Counted from the first letter of the stretch, positions 37,653 to 49,694 are shown. The stretch is 64,000 nucleotides of DNA from Zobellella maritima (GCF_003075035.1 NZ_QCZE01000001.1:1176602-1240601), one strand, 5' to 3'. Notes: generated by a model from the sequence alone, not told the origin. Program-made: numbers and translations.

Positions 37653-38561
37653 TCAGGGAGGTGCGCCCATCCCCGATTTGGCAAACTGCTCCAACAGCCA
37701 GTCTTTCAGGGTATTGGCCACCCGGCTGAGACGATGCCGCCTGGGATGAACCAGGTAGTAGCTTTTATCCAGGGGCAGCCACAGTCCGAAGGGCTCTATC
37801 AATTCCCCTCGCTGCAGTTCTTCCTGCACCAGCAGGTGGTTGCTGAGCACCACACCCTGGCCCCGCTTGGCCGCATCGATCGCCAGCAGGGTCTGATCGA
37901 AATACAGGGCGGGCATCCGCTTTATCGCCTCCGGATCCAGGCCGGTAAAGCGGGTCAGCCAGTCATTCCAGAAGGGATAGGTCGTGGCCACTATCAGGGT
38001 GGCCTGGCCAAGCTGATCCGGATGCCGCAGAGCCAGGGCGTCACCATAGGCGGGGGCGCAGAACAAGCGAACTTGGTCATCGAAGACTTCATGCACCTCG
38101 AGTGACGGATCGCGGCCGTCAAAATGCCGTATCGCCAGATCAACTGCCTCCCGCTGAAAATCAACCGTATGATTGGAGGCATTGATATGGACCTCGATGT
38201 CGGGATGTCGACTCACGAAATCCCCCAGGCGAGGACCCAGCCATTTGGCCGCCAGGGTTTGCGACAACGACAGCGACACCGAATTCGATGAGCGTTCCCG
38301 ACAGGCCTCGCTGGCGGTGCTGATCTGCTCCAGCGCCGGCGCAATGCGACTGAAGTACCCCATGCCCCGCTCGGTCACCTGCAGCTGGCGCACCTGCCGG
38401 ACAAACAGCGGGTACCCCAGCCAGTGTTCCAGTTTTTGCACCTGCTGCGAGACCGCGCCCGGGGTCAGGTGCAGCTCTTCGGCGGCCTGCTTGAAACTGG
38501 CATGGCGAACCGCGGCCTCGAAGGCCACCAGGGCCCGCAGCGGCGGCATGGGCTTATGCAT
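37653..38561 (-). CDS. LysR-family transcriptional regulator (GcvA-like)
   Basis: 302 residues from the ATG at 38561; the frame extends 39 codons upstream into the intergenic region. N-terminal winged helix-turn-helix (PPLRALVAFEAAVRHASFKQAAEEL, LTPGAVSQQVQKLE) and a C-terminal substrate-binding domain. The PPLRAL start and the short HTH spacing resemble GcvA/AmpR-type regulators. It is divergent from the EamA exporter operon (167 bases between starts), which it most likely controls. Confidence 0.9.
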   Translation of the reverse strand: MHKPMPPLRALVAFEAAVRHASFKQAAEELHLTPGAVSQQVQKLEHWLGYPLFVRQVRQLQVTERGMGYFSRIAPALEQISTASEACRERSSNSVSLSLSQTLAAKWLGPRLGDFVSRHPDIEVHINASNHTVDFQREAVDLAIRHFDGRDPSLEVHEVFDDQVRLFCAPAYGDALALRHPDQLGQATLIVATTYPFWNDWLTRFTGLDPEAIKRMPALYFDQTLLAIDAAKRGQGVVLSNHLLVQEELQRGELIEPFGLWLPLDKSYYLVHPRRHRLSRVANTLKDWLLEQFAKSGMGAPP

Positions 38562-38728
38562 CAGGATTTTCCCGCCAACAGGGCTTGAAACCAGGATGAA
38601 TATGCCATTCATCACCTCATCATGAAATAGATTATCTATTTTATACGGCAGATTAAATCGTTTGTCGTGCCAATTCAAATCACCAAAATTAAGCGATATC
38701 GAATCGGGATGACAGATGGGAGCACGAC

Positions 38729-40753
<2,025 letters not shown>

Positions 40754-40775
40754 ACATCACTGAAAACATAAAAAA

Positions 40776-40807
40776 GGGGCCGGTTGCCTTGGCAACCGGC
40801 CCCTTTT
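40776..40807. terminator. Bidirectional terminator between the oxidoreductase and aspC
   Basis: A perfect 13-bp stem (ggggccggttgcc/ggcaaccggcccc) with a 2-base centre, an A run before and four T after. It separates two convergent genes. Confidence 0.93.
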
Positions 40808-40859
40808 CAGGTTAATACCCCGTCTCGCGGAGTCCCGCTTATCGGTTTAAAAGCAGCGT

Positions 40860-42050
40860 TTAGATAACGGCAGCGATACCTTCACAGAGGGCATCGATAT
40901 TGGCCTTGGTAATACCGGCCACGCTGATGCGGCCGGAGCCGACGATATAGATACCGAATTCGTCCTTCAGGCGGGCTACCTGCTCTTTGCTCAGGCCGGA
41001 GAACGAGAACATGCCGTTCTGGCGGGCAATAAAGCTGAAATCCTGATCCACACCCAGGGCGCTCAGTTTCTCGACGAACAGGGTACGCATTTCCTGAATG
41101 CGATCGCGCATCTCGGCCAGCTCGACCAGCCAGTCCTGATACAGCTCCTCGTCTTCCGCCACCAGGGACACCACGGCGGCACCATGCGAAGGCGGGTTAG
41201 AGTAGTTGGCACGGATGATCGACTTGACCTGGCTGAAGGACGATTCGGCAGCGTCGGCGTCGGTGGCCACCAGGGTGAAGGCGCCCACCCGCTCATTGTA
41301 CAGACCGAAGTTCTTGGAGAAGGAGCTGGCAATCAGCAGCTCGCTGTTGTGCTCGGCAAACACCCGCAGGCCATAGGCGTCTTCTTCGATGCCTTTGGCA
41401 AAACCCTGGTAGGCAAAGTCGAACAGCGGCAACCAGCCCTTCTCGGCAGACAGCCTGGCCAGTTGCTGCCACTGTTCGGCGGTGGGATCGATACCGGTCG
41501 GGTTGTGGCAGCAGCCGTGCAGCAACACAACGTCACCGGCCTTGGCCTGACTCAGATCGGCCAGCATGGCGTCGAAGTCCAGATCCTTGGTGGCGGCGTT
41601 GTAATAACCGTATTCTTTCACTTCCAGGCCGGCGGCGGTAAACACGGCGCGGTGGTTGGCCCAGGTCGGGTTGGAGATCCAGATGGTGTTGGTCTCGAGC
41701 TGGCGGGCGATAAACTCACCGGCAATGCGCAGCGCACCGGTACCGCCGGGCGCCTGGGCAGTGCGGGCACGAGCGGCAGCGACAACGGCAGAATCGGCAC
41801 CGAACAGCAACTTCTGCACCACGCGGCCATAGGCCTCGGTGCCTTCTATGCTGAGATAGCTCTTGGTGGTCTGCTCCTGCACCAGGCGGGCTTCTGCTTT
41901 TTTCACGCAGCGCAGCACCGGGGTCTGGCCTGCTTCGTCTTTGTAGATACCCACGCCCAGGTTGATTTTGTCGGTACGGGGATCTTTGCGGAAAGCATCG
42001 GTCAGGCCCAGGATAGGATCGGCCGGTGCAGCTGTGACCTTCTCAAACAT
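40860..42050 (-). CDS. aspC: Aspartate/aromatic aminotransferase
   Basis: 396 residues, the same length as E. coli AspC and very similar along its whole length ([16 protein letters not shown] start, [48 protein letters not shown]). The PLP lysine is in [15 protein letters not shown]. It is a cytoplasmic class I aminotransferase that interconverts aspartate or aromatic amino acids with 2-oxoglutarate; TyrB-like specificity cannot be excluded. It is preceded by a structured intergenic segment and the STAS gene. Confidence 0.93.
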   Translation of the reverse strand: MFEKVTAAPADPILGLTDAFRKDPRTDKINLGVGIYKDEAGQTPVLRCVKKAEARLVQEQTTKSYLSIEGTEAYGRVVQKLLFGADSAVVAAARARTAQAPGGTGALRIAGEFIARQLETNTIWISNPTWANHRAVFTAAGLEVKEYGYYNAATKDLDFDAMLADLSQAKAGDVVLLHGCCHNPTGIDPTAEQWQQLARLSAEKGWLPLFDFAYQGFAKGIEEDAYGLRVFAEHNSELLIASSFSKNFGLYNERVGAFTLVATDADAAESSFSQVKSIIRANYSNPPSHGAAVVSLVAEDEELYQDWLVELAEMRDRIQEMRTLFVEKLSALGVDQDFSFIARQNGMFSFSGLSKEQVARLKDEFGIYIVGSGRISVAGITKANIDALCEGIAAVI

Positions 42051-42157
42051 AGCGTTTTAAATTCCTTGTAAAAAATTTTAGGGGGCAGTCAGGCTCCCTC
42101 TCGAGAGCCGGCCCCTAGTTATAACATTTGCCCGGCCATTAAAAAATGGCTTTATAA

Positions 42158-42219
42158 ACGGCGAGGGCTGGTCTTGCCCTTTATCGGGTGCCCGACAGGG
42201 TGCGCAGAGCCCTCGCCGT
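42158..42219 (-). terminator. Long-stem structure between the STAS gene and aspC
   Basis: Twelve bases acggcgagggct (42158-42169) are perfectly repeated in inverse at 42208-42219, with smaller internal hairpins (cgggtgcccg). On the reverse strand it lies 25 bases after the STAS stop and is followed by an AT-rich tract. It is probably a terminator or leader structure ahead of aspC. Confidence 0.55.
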
Positions 42220-42244
42220 CATCGGGTAAATCCGCCGGTCCGGG

Positions 42245-42610
42245 CTACTCGGCAAGCCAGGCTTCGGCTTGCTGTGTTTGATCCGGCTCGAATGCCTTGA
42301 TCTCCAACCCGGGGATCAAGGCCCCTTCCCACTGGCTGACGGTGCGCACCCAGTCTTGCTCGGCCACCACGGCGACCTTGTCAAAGCGCCTGATCATCCT
42401 GAACAATGCCGGAATACGGGAAAGCTCCACCCCAATGGCACCCAGGGTGGGCCAGTCGAAATCACCGATACGGTACAACATCCTGCCGTGCTCTACGCCA
42501 CCGGTTTTTTCCACCAGCGCGTCCAGCGCGGCCTTCATCTCATCGCTGTTGAGCTTGCCACTGAATTCGATATCCAGTCGGTTGGCTCCGTTTTCCACTA
42601 TGTTGAACAT
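42245..42610 (-). CDS. SpoIIAA-like / STAS domain protein
   Basis: 121 residues from the ATG at 42610, with GGGAGGA upstream; the frame runs 35 codons further but without coding character. The fold pattern matches SpoIIAA-like proteins (DUF3478): LDIEFSGKLNSDEMKAAL, LYRIGDFDWPTLGAIGVEL, VAVVAEQDWVR, IPGLEIKAF, WL near the end. Role unknown; these proteins bind small lipophilic molecules or partners in some structures. Confidence 0.85.
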   Translation of the reverse strand: MFNIVENGANRLDIEFSGKLNSDEMKAALDALVEKTGGVEHGRMLYRIGDFDWPTLGAIGVELSRIPALFRMIRRFDKVAVVAEQDWVRTVSQWEGALIPGLEIKAFEPDQTQQAEAWLAE

Positions 42611-42933
42611 GCTTCCTCCCGGTATTGACCGATGGCGCAGCCCCGCCGGGCCGTGCCCTGACCCCACGCCGAGGCCGGCTGAGCCAAGCCCCGAACAGAT
42701 GAATAATACGGTCAAAAATTAATCAACTCGCATACCAACCAGTATACTTGGAGAGAGAACAACTCTGTCCGCAAGGCAGCACATTGACAGTAAAGGATTG
42801 ACAGAAACAGTTGTGATCTCGGGTGTGTTAACCCTGACGTCGTTGCCTTGTGCTCCCACGAGCGCGGGCACAATCCAACGATTTGAGTGCTTGGTTGATG
42901 TGTTGATGATTGATCCAGGCAAGGAGTTTCTTC

Positions 42934-43491
42934 ATGAATACGCTCAAGAAACTTTCACTGGCCCTGTGCGTCAGCGCTTTACTGATCCCTGCCTACACGC
43001 AGGCCCAGAGTATGCAAACCCAGGAAATCGGGCCGCATCAAGGCGACCGGGAGTTCTCGCTGTCCGGTACCGGTACCAGCGATAAGGACTTCGACAACAG
43101 CAGTTTTGGCGTATCAGCCGATCTCGGCTGGTATTTATCCGACAGGACGGTAGCTGGGGTGCGCCAGAGCGTCTCCTACGCCGATATCCAGGGAGAAGAC
43201 CTCTCCGATGACTTCTGGAACGGCAGTACCCGCGGCTATATCGACTATCACTTTGGCCACGGTGCGGCCCGCCCCTTCGTGGGCGCCTCACTCGGTGCCA
43301 TCTATGGTAACGGTGTGGAAGAAACCGGTACCGCAGGCCTGGAGGCAGGCCTGAAATACTACGTGCTACCTTCCACCTACATACAGGCGCGTGCCGAATA
43401 TCAATTCCTGTTTGACAGCGGTGATAGCGCCAGTGACAACTTTGATGACGGTGCCTGGGCCTACGTGTTCGGTATCGGCTTCAACTTCTAA
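42934..43491 (+). CDS. Outer-membrane beta-barrel protein
   Basis: 185 residues from the ATG at 42934 with AAGGAG upstream. A signal peptide (LSLALCVSALLIPAYTQA) is followed by alternating beta strands (SFGVSADLGWYLSDRTVAG, GYIDYHFG, ARAEYQFLF) and a C-terminal aromatic end (YVFGIGFNF) of the kind recognised by the BAM complex. It is a small eight-strand-type barrel like OmpW or OmpA N-terminal domains. Function unknown. A terminator follows. Confidence 0.83.
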   Translation: MNTLKKLSLALCVSALLIPAYTQAQSMQTQEIGPHQGDREFSLSGTGTSDKDFDNSSFGVSADLGWYLSDRTVAGVRQSVSYADIQGEDLSDDFWNGSTRGYIDYHFGHGAARPFVGASLGAIYGNGVEETGTAGLEAGLKYYVLPSTYIQARAEYQFLFDSGDSASDNFDDGAWAYVFGIGFNF

Positions 43492-43514
43492 ATTAAATGC
43501 CCGACCGGCATTGA

Positions 43515-43543
43515 CCAGCCTCTTACGAGGCTGGTTTTCTTTT
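43515..43543 (+). terminator. Rho-independent terminator after the barrel gene
   Basis: Stem ccagcctc/gaggctgg with a 4-base loop followed by ttttcttttg, 24 bases after the stop codon. Confidence 0.92.
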
Positions 43544-43552
43544 GTTTCGGTT

Positions 43553-44173
43553 TTATCCTTTAAATGAAGTGTCTGGCGGGCGCCTGAAACACAGCCTGAG
43601 CCCCACCAGCGCCATGGTCAGCAATAACAGCAGGCCCAGTATCCCCAACCACCGGTTTAATACCCCGGACGGCAACCATTGCAGATAATGCACCCGATAC
43701 AAGCGGTTGATAAGCCGGGTGTCGTTTCCTTCCTGACGCAGGGAGAGAGTATCCCAGTCCAGGCTGATACTTACCCCGGTACTGGTGTGGGCGCGGTTGC
43801 CGGCCAGAGCCGTAATATTGCCGTAGCGTGCCGGATTGGCCGCCATGGCATCCTGCAGCAACAGCCTGAGCTGGGTTTCATCCGGCAGCGCCGCGGGGGA
43901 CTGACTGCCCGGCTGCAGGTGCCGCCACCGTCCTTGACTCTGCACCAGCAAATGCTCGCCCAGCACGGTTCTGATCAGCCGCACCTGCTGCCAGTGCGGC
44001 TCGGGGGAGATAACTGTCGCCTGCGACAATGGATAGCTTTTGACCGCCAATTGCTCATAAGCGCCCTCGTACCCGGGCTTGATAAAAAACACCAGGCCGG
44101 TCAGCGCCCAGCCGAACAAGGGCAGCAACAGCAGCAGCCCCAACAAACGGTGAAGTTGTCTTGTCTTGCGCAT
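43553..44173 (-). CDS. PepSY-associated membrane protein
   Basis: 206 residues. An N-terminal membrane helix (LLGLLLLLPLFGWALTGLVFFIKPGYEGAYE) is typical of PepSY_TM proteins, followed by a PepSY-like periplasmic part, RVHYLQWL, and a C-terminal membrane helix (WLGILGLLLLLTMALVGLRL). Members are often linked to iron or flavin-dependent reduction at the inner membrane; no specific role can be given. It starts 30 bases after the oxidoreductase stop, same strand. Confidence 0.82.
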   Translation of the reverse strand: MRKTRQLHRLLGLLLLLPLFGWALTGLVFFIKPGYEGAYEQLAVKSYPLSQATVISPEPHWQQVRLIRTVLGEHLLVQSQGRWRHLQPGSQSPAALPDETQLRLLLQDAMAANPARYGNITALAGNRAHTSTGVSISLDWDTLSLRQEGNDTRLINRLYRVHYLQWLPSGVLNRWLGILGLLLLLTMALVGLRLCFRRPPDTSFKG

Positions 44174-44203
44174 TCAGGTTCTCTGGCAAACGGCGGCTCA
44201 GGC

Positions 44204-45340
44204 TTATGGAGAGGGCGGGATCAGCACAAAGTTGCCGACATGTTTCTTCTCGAGAAACTCCCGTTGCGCCTCGGCGATCTGTTCCAGCGGAAAGGTCTTC
44301 GCCACCAGTGGACGCAGCTCGCCCCGTTCGATATAGGAGATCAGGTTGGGAAACACCGGCTCGTCCCAGCCGGTGCTGCCGATCAGGGTCAGATCCTTCA
44401 GATACAGGGTGCGCATGTCCAGGGTCACCAGTGGCCCTCCGATGGCACCGGAGCTGACGTATCGTCCCCCCCGCTTCAGCGCCTTAAGATGATCGCCGAA
44501 GGCCGGCCCCGCCACGTTGTCGATCACCACATCCACCGTGTTCTCGCCGAGACAGTCAACAACATTGTCATCACGGTCGATAACGTGATCCGCTCCGATA
44601 GCCAGTACCTGCTCTCGCTTTGACTTGCCGGCAATGGCGGTCACCATGGCACCCCGCCGCTTGGCCAGCTGCACCACGGCCGAGCCGACCCCGCCGGACG
44701 CACCGGCCACCAGTACATGCTCTCCCTGGCCTACCCTGCTGCGGTGCACCATGTTTTCTGCCGTGCCGTAGGCACAGGGGATGGTGGCCAGCTCGGCATC
44801 GCTCCAGTCGCAGTTGACGGCAAACACCTCGCCGGCGGGCACCTTGACGAACTGGGCAAAGGCGCCGTCGAAATCGGAGCCCATCCAGATGTTGTCCATC
44901 GAGGTGAAGTCCGACCGGCGCATGCAGGCCCGTACCAGCACCCGTTCGCCGATGCGGCTTTCATCCCCGCCGGGGCCAACGGCAACGACGCGGCCACAGC
45001 AGTCGGTGCCCTGAATGAAGGGAAAGGGGGTGCGCTCGTTCCAGCCCCCGTCGGCCTTTTCGGTAGCCAGCTGTTCCTCGACCTTGGCCGCGTCTTCCGT
45101 GCCGCTGGTGACCGAAGAGGAGTACCAGCCGACACGGGTATTGATTTCGGTGTTGTTGACCCCGGCCGCCAACACCTGCAACAGCACCTCGCCCGGCCCG
45201 GGCTCGGGCAGCCGTACCTCGCGGCACCGGAGCCTGTCGTAGCCGCCGTTGCCCATGGTCACCACCGCCTTCATGGTTTTCTGCCCCGCTGCCGGATCAA
45301 AGCGGTCCTGTCCTGGTGTTGTATCCCACGCACTGTTCAT
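44204..45340 (-). CDS. Quinone oxidoreductase-like MDR alcohol dehydrogenase family protein
   Basis: 378 residues from the ATG at 45340, with AAGGAG 9 bases upstream. GroES-like N-terminal domain (LRCREVRLPEPGPGEVLLQVLAAGVNNTEINTR), then a Rossmann domain with VLVAGASGGVGSAVVQLAKRRGA and a conserved TAENMVHR. An insert around 85-110 (EEQLATEKADGG) is characteristic of a subgroup. Catalytic zinc ligands are not evident, so it is more like NADPH quinone/enoyl reductases. Substrate unknown. Confidence 0.87.
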   Translation of the reverse strand: MNSAWDTTPGQDRFDPAAGQKTMKAVVTMGNGGYDRLRCREVRLPEPGPGEVLLQVLAAGVNNTEINTRVGWYSSSVTSGTEDAAKVEEQLATEKADGGWNERTPFPFIQGTDCCGRVVAVGPGGDESRIGERVLVRACMRRSDFTSMDNIWMGSDFDGAFAQFVKVPAGEVFAVNCDWSDAELATIPCAYGTAENMVHRSRVGQGEHVLVAGASGGVGSAVVQLAKRRGAMVTAIAGKSKREQVLAIGADHVIDRDDNVVDCLGENTVDVVIDNVAGPAFGDHLKALKRGGRYVSSGAIGGPLVTLDMRTLYLKDLTLIGSTGWDEPVFPNLISYIERGELRPLVAKTFPLEQIAEAQREFLEKKHVGNFVLIPPSP

Positions 45341-45462
45341 GCCGTTGTTCTCCTTAGCTGCAAACCATACCGGCGCCAAAGGCTAACACCCCTACCCCGC
45401 GTTTTCACCCGCGGCCATTCGTGCCGTTTTCACGCCACGATACCGTTATCTGAGGAGCCGGG

Positions 45463-45816
45463 TCAGCGCGTGTCGCTTTCATCCTGTTGCCAGGGCCATC
45501 GTCCTTCCACTTCAAGATGAAGCGTCAGCCCAAGAAAGGTACGTATCAGGATGATCATGCCCAGCACGGCAACATTTTCCAGGGTATCCGCAACCACGAC
45601 CGTACGGATAATGTCTCCGGCAATCAGAAACTCCAGCCCCAGAATAATGGATCGCCCCAGCTGCCTGCGGTAGGTGCGGTACGCCGCCCCTTCGGGCAAC
45701 TGACGAAACGTACGGATAAACATGACAGAGGAAATAATTGAACCGACAATCACCACGAGTACTCCGACGGCCTCGATGGCGTATCCTGCAACTGATATGA
45801 CTTCGGTAAATTCCAT
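45463..45816 (-). CDS. DUF1622 membrane protein
   Basis: 117 residues with three hydrophobic segments (YAIEAVGVLVVIVGSIISSVMF, GLEFLIAGDIIRTVVV, ENVAVLGMIILIRTFLGL) and the RRQLGRSIILGLEFLIAGDII core of DUF1622. Function unknown. It follows the DUF1275 gene by 62 bases on the same strand and may be cotranscribed. Confidence 0.87.
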   Translation of the reverse strand: MEFTEVISVAGYAIEAVGVLVVIVGSIISSVMFIRTFRQLPEGAAYRTYRRQLGRSIILGLEFLIAGDIIRTVVVADTLENVAVLGMIILIRTFLGLTLHLEVEGRWPWQQDESDTR

Positions 45817-45878
45817 AACTAAGACTCACAGTTAAGGGGTGATAACCGGCTCTGCAAACCGGACGGCGTCTGGCCGTG

Positions 45879-46559
45879 TCAGCCGGCAGGACGACGCTCC
45901 GCACCGGACCTTGAAAGAAAATACCCATATACAATGGCCAGCAAGATTGCCAGGGAAGCCGGTGCAGCCAGGGCGTTAAACCGGTACAGGTTGAACATGA
46001 GCGCCCCCAAGACCCCGCCGAGTACAAACCCGGAGATCAATATGGCCAGCAGGATCAGCTTCCTTGAATCCAGCGAATGCCCGCGCAGCCTTGCACCGAG
46101 CATAATGCCGATATCGGTGAACAATCCAGACACATGGGTGGTACGAACAATGGCGCCGCTGAAGGTTGTGACCATGGCATTCTGCAGGCCACAGGCCATG
46201 GAGGCGAAATAGTGACCCGCCATGAAGCCGTGATTGAGGCAGAGCATGGCAACAACAAGCAGGACTCCCTCAACCACAAGGGCAAACCCGTACCTGCGTC
46301 CGGCCTTGAGCGCGACATGTTCTATAAAGAAACCACTGAACGCAGCCCCGAGCATAAAACTCAGAATGATAAAGACCAAATGAAGCGCCTCGAGGCCATG
46401 CAGATTGGCCAGCTTGACTCCCAGCAAGGTTGATGCGCCGGTGAGGTGCGATACCGATTGATGGCTGAAACCCAGCAATCCTACGGCATTGACATATCCG
46501 GCCAGGGCAGCCAGTAAAAACCCGCCGGTCTCGATCCAGCGCGGAAGTCTTGAGATCAA
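45879..46559 (-). CDS. YoaK-family (DUF1275) membrane protein
   Basis: 226 residues with six to seven membrane helices and the DUF1275 pattern (AGYVNAVGLLGF, VSHLTGASTLLG, CGLQNAMVTTFSGAIVRTTHVSGLFTDIG). The start is a TTG with AGGAG nine bases upstream; no ATG alternative fits the conserved N-terminus. Function not established for the family. Confidence 0.87.
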   Translation of the reverse strand: MISRLPRWIETGGFLLAALAGYVNAVGLLGFSHQSVSHLTGASTLLGVKLANLHGLEALHLVFIILSFMLGAAFSGFFIEHVALKAGRRYGFALVVEGVLLVVAMLCLNHGFMAGHYFASMACGLQNAMVTTFSGAIVRTTHVSGLFTDIGIMLGARLRGHSLDSRKLILLAILISGFVLGGVLGALMFNLYRFNALAAPASLAILLAIVYGYFLSRSGAERRPAG

Positions 46560-46855
46560 CGCAGCGTACTCCTCTTGTCGGCCAACATAGCAGGCGTCCT
46601 TGTTGTGTGTTTACATGCATCATAATACTGATACGCATCTTCGGGCATCATCTCCACTTTGCTGTACCCGCACGCCGGGCATGTTATCTCTGACGTAAGC
46701 TTAGGTTTCACCAATCACCTTGTTCGAGAGACACCAGGCCCTTTACCCCGCCGAAATCCTTGCCAGACAAGGGTTTTTCATGATCTTGCCCTGAATTACT
46801 CCTCAACAGAAGTTGGCTATGATGGCCTGAGGTCTACTTTTGAACCCCGCTAAAA

Positions 46856-47493
46856 ATGGGGGGATTACCGGTAGAAGTTCGTTCTTTTCTGTCCTGGCTC
46901 GCCAACGAGCATAATGTCGCCATTAACACCCAGAAAACGGCCTTGAATGCCCTGGCATTTCTCTATCACCAGGTGTTGAAAATCGAACTCGGCGAACTGG
47001 GTTTTCAACCTGCCAAACAACATCGGCGCCTGCCCGTTGTGCTCACTCGGGAGGAGGTAAAACTGATTTTTGATAAGCTGGACAACCATTATCGACTTAT
47101 CTTCTCGCTGCTGTATGGCAGTGGCCTCAGGATCACCGAATGTCTGAGGCTGCGCATTCAGGATATCGGGTTCAATGACGGCTCGATCACGGTGCGCAAT
47201 GGCAAGGGTAACAAGGATCGTAAAACCATATTAAGCCGCAGCCTGTATCCTGCTTTGCAGGAACAAGTCGAACACGTATTGGCCATTCAGCAGGCAGACA
47301 ACAGGCAAGGTGTCGGCCCTTCGTTACCCCATGCATTGGGCAAGAAATATCCCAATGCCTTTCGTCAACGGGCCGCGATATCAGAACGGTGCAGGAGCTG
47401 TTGGGCCACAGCGATGTACGCACAACCCAGATCTACACGCATGTCATTGGCGAGCACTTTGCCGGCACCTGCAGTCCCCTTGATAATATCTGA
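46856..47493 (+). pseudogene. Integron integrase (IntI-like) remnant
   Basis: The frame from 46856 matches the middle of IntI tyrosine recombinases: FLSWLANEHNVAINTQKTALNALAFLYHQ, VLTREEVKLIFDKL, LLYGSGLRITECLRLRIQDI (first catalytic Arg), [16 protein letters not shown]. The IntI-specific segment and the HxxRH box are then missing. The C-terminus resumes in another frame at about 47370 ([25 protein letters not shown], with the catalytic Tyr) and stops at 47493. The first about 60 residues are also lost. It cannot be active. No attC site is visible nearby. Confidence 0.9.
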
Positions 47494-47853
47494 TATCGCT
47501 GTTTTACCTTCACATCAGGCACGCTACCGCCCGGATCTTGCGGGCGATCTGGCCTCTTGCCTGCCCTTGGTTTGAGGCGCGGTTGCCGGCATGAAAATAT
47601 AACTCAAATGAAACTCTTGCATTATAGGCTGCTACCATTGCAAATTGGAAGGCGCAGCACGGGCGCTGCTGCATGAGGGAGGTTCTGTACTTGTGCACTT
47701 GCCAGATGGTGTGCACCACTTACATTGGCTGGGTAGCGGGTGCGCTGCTCAGTGACTGGTGGGCTGCACCATCACCGCCATGATCGCGGGCGCCAACGTC
47801 CCCCTGCTGATATTGCGGTAGACCCACCAGTATGGGTACTGAATGCATCAACA
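47494..47853. other. Non-coding stretch between the integrase remnant and ybiT
   Basis: About 360 bases without a supportable gene. It has no recognised attI or attC and no inverted repeats of note; it may be residue of the former integron. Confidence 0.4.
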
Positions 47854-47889
47854 AAAAGGGCCGGTGATACAGGTATCACCGGCCCTTTT
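47854..47889 (-). terminator. Rho-independent terminator of ybiT
   Basis: A 16-bp perfect stem (aaaagggccggtgata/tatcaccggccctttt) with a 4-base loop; on the reverse strand it ends in TTTTTGTT, 14 bases after the ybiT stop. Confidence 0.93.
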
Positions 47890-47902
47890 ATTCAGGTGTT
47901 GT

Positions 47903-49495
47903 TTACACCACCCCTTGCTCGCGCAGGTAGTCTTCGTAGCTGCCGCTGAAGTCGCGGATGCCGTTTTCGCCGAGCTCCAGGATACGGGTGGCCAGCGATG
48001 ACACGAACTCCCGGTCGTGGGATACGAAGATCAGGGTGCCCTGATACATCTCCAGCGCCATGTTCAGTGACTCGATGGATTCCATATCCAGGTGGTTGGT
48101 GGGCTCATCCATCACCAGGATATTGGGTTTCTGCAACATCAGCTTGCCGAACAGCATGCGACCTTGTTCGCCACCGGACAGTACGCCCACCTTTTTCTTG
48201 ATGTCGTCCTGGCTGAACAGCAAACGGCCCAGTACACCGCGAATGGTCTGCTCGTCATCCCCTTCCTGCTGCCACTGGCTCATCCAGTCGAATACCGTAA
48301 TATCCATGTCGAAATCGGCAGCGTGATCCTGGGCGTAATAGCCGATGGAGGCGTTTTCAGACCACTTGAACTGGCCGCTGGTAGGGGCCAGTTCACCAAC
48401 CAGGGTCTTGACCAGGGTCGATTTGCCGATGCCGTTGGTACCCAGGATGGCGATGCGCTCGCCCACTTCCACCAGCATGTTCAGATTCTTGAACAACGGC
48501 TCTGCGCCATAACCCTGGGCCAGCTGTTCCACTTCCAGTATGTTGCGGTAGAGCTTCTTGTCCTGCTCGAAGCGGATGAAGGGGTTCTGCCGGCTGGAGG
48601 CTTTCACCTCTTCCAGCTTGATCTTTTCAATCTGCTTGGCGCGGGAGGTGGCCTGCCGGGCCTTGGAGGCGTTGGCGCTGAAGCGGGCTACAAACGACTG
48701 CAGATCGGCGATCTGGGCCTTCTTCTTGGCATTGTCGGACATCAGCCGCTCGCGGGCCTGGGTAGAGGCCAGCATATAATCGTCATAGTTGCCCGGATAA
48801 ACCCGCAGCTCACCGTAGTCCAGATCCGCCATGTGGGTACACACGCTGTTCAAAAAATGACGATCGTGGGAAATGATGATCATGGTGCTGTTGCGCTCGT
48901 TCAGCGCCCCTTCCAACCAGCGGATGGTGTCTATGTCCAGGTTGTTGGTCGGCTCGTCGAGCAGCAGCACGTCCGGATTGGAAAACAGTGCCTGGGCCAG
49001 CAGCACCCGCAGCTTCCAGCCCGGTGCCACTGCGCTCATGGGACCAAAGTGCTGGTCGAGCGGAATGCCCACCCCCAGCAACAACTCGCCGGCACGTGAC
49101 TCGGCGGTGTAGCCATCGTATTCCGCCACCTTGCCCTCCAGCTCGGCGGCTCGCATGTAATCGTCGTCGCTGGCTTCCAGGTTGGCGTAAATGGCGTCAC
49201 GCTCGGCAATGGCGGCCCACAGCTCACTGTGCCCCATCATCACCACGTCCAGCACGCGTACCTCTTCATAGGCGAACTGATCCTGACGCAGCTTGCCGAG
49301 GCGCTCGTTGACATCCAGACTGACATTGCCCGCACTTGGCTCCAGATCACCGCCCAGAATTTTCATAAAAGTGGACTTGCCGCAGCCGTTGGCGCCGATC
49401 AGGCCATAGCGATTACCATCGCCAAACTTGATGGAAATATTTTCAAACAGCGGCTTGGCACCAAACTGCATGGTAATGTTGTTGGTAGAAATCAA
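47903..49495 (-). CDS. ybiT: ABC-F ATPase YbiT
   Basis: 530 residues, full length and closely similar to E. coli YbiT. Two ABC domains: Walker [10 protein letters not shown] (about 35) and GTNGIGKST (about 355), Walker [12 protein letters not shown] and [11 protein letters not shown], signature LSGGEQGR in the second domain and the degenerate APGWKLR in the first, as in E. coli. The linker ([21 protein letters not shown]) between them is the P-site tRNA interaction motif of ABC-F factors. It acts on ribosomes in translation. No membrane part. Confidence 0.95.
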   Translation of the reverse strand: MISTNNITMQFGAKPLFENISIKFGDGNRYGLIGANGCGKSTFMKILGGDLEPSAGNVSLDVNERLGKLRQDQFAYEEVRVLDVVMMGHSELWAAIAERDAIYANLEASDDDYMRAAELEGKVAEYDGYTAESRAGELLLGVGIPLDQHFGPMSAVAPGWKLRVLLAQALFSNPDVLLLDEPTNNLDIDTIRWLEGALNERNSTMIIISHDRHFLNSVCTHMADLDYGELRVYPGNYDDYMLASTQARERLMSDNAKKKAQIADLQSFVARFSANASKARQATSRAKQIEKIKLEEVKASSRQNPFIRFEQDKKLYRNILEVEQLAQGYGAEPLFKNLNMLVEVGERIAILGTNGIGKSTLVKTLVGELAPTSGQFKWSENASIGYYAQDHAADFDMDITVFDWMSQWQQEGDDEQTIRGVLGRLLFSQDDIKKKVGVLSGGEQGRMLFGKLMLQKPNILVMDEPTNHLDMESIESLNMALEMYQGTLIFVSHDREFVSSLATRILELGENGIRDFSGSYEDYLREQGVV

Positions 49496-49620
49496 GGAAT
49501 TAACTCACTTTTAACGAAGAATTAAGGGGCGGGACCAAGCCCAAAGGCAACAATCAGCAGGGTTAACACGCCGATACTGGGCACCAAGGATACTGGTACT
49601 CGCGGCAAAGTTCAAAGCCA

Positions 49621-49694
49621 GAAGCAGGAAGCAGGAAGCAGGAAGCAGGAAGCAGGAAGCAGGAAGCAGGAAGCAGGAAGCAGGAAGCAGGAAG
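49621..49694. repeat. 7-bp minisatellite (gaagcag)n
   Basis: About 10.5 perfect head-to-tail copies of gaagcag in the 358-base gap upstream of ybiT. The unit is not a multiple of three and no gene crosses it. The rest of the gap holds only the REP-like pair. Confidence 0.97.

Noticed and set aside
47521-47531. A second ops word (ggcggtagcgt) on the reverse strand
   Set aside because: It lacks the JUMPstart upstream part and no polysaccharide operon follows on that strand; most likely chance.
49621-49694. Possible CRISPR array
   Set aside because: Units are 7 bases long and directly adjacent without spacers; a minisatellite.
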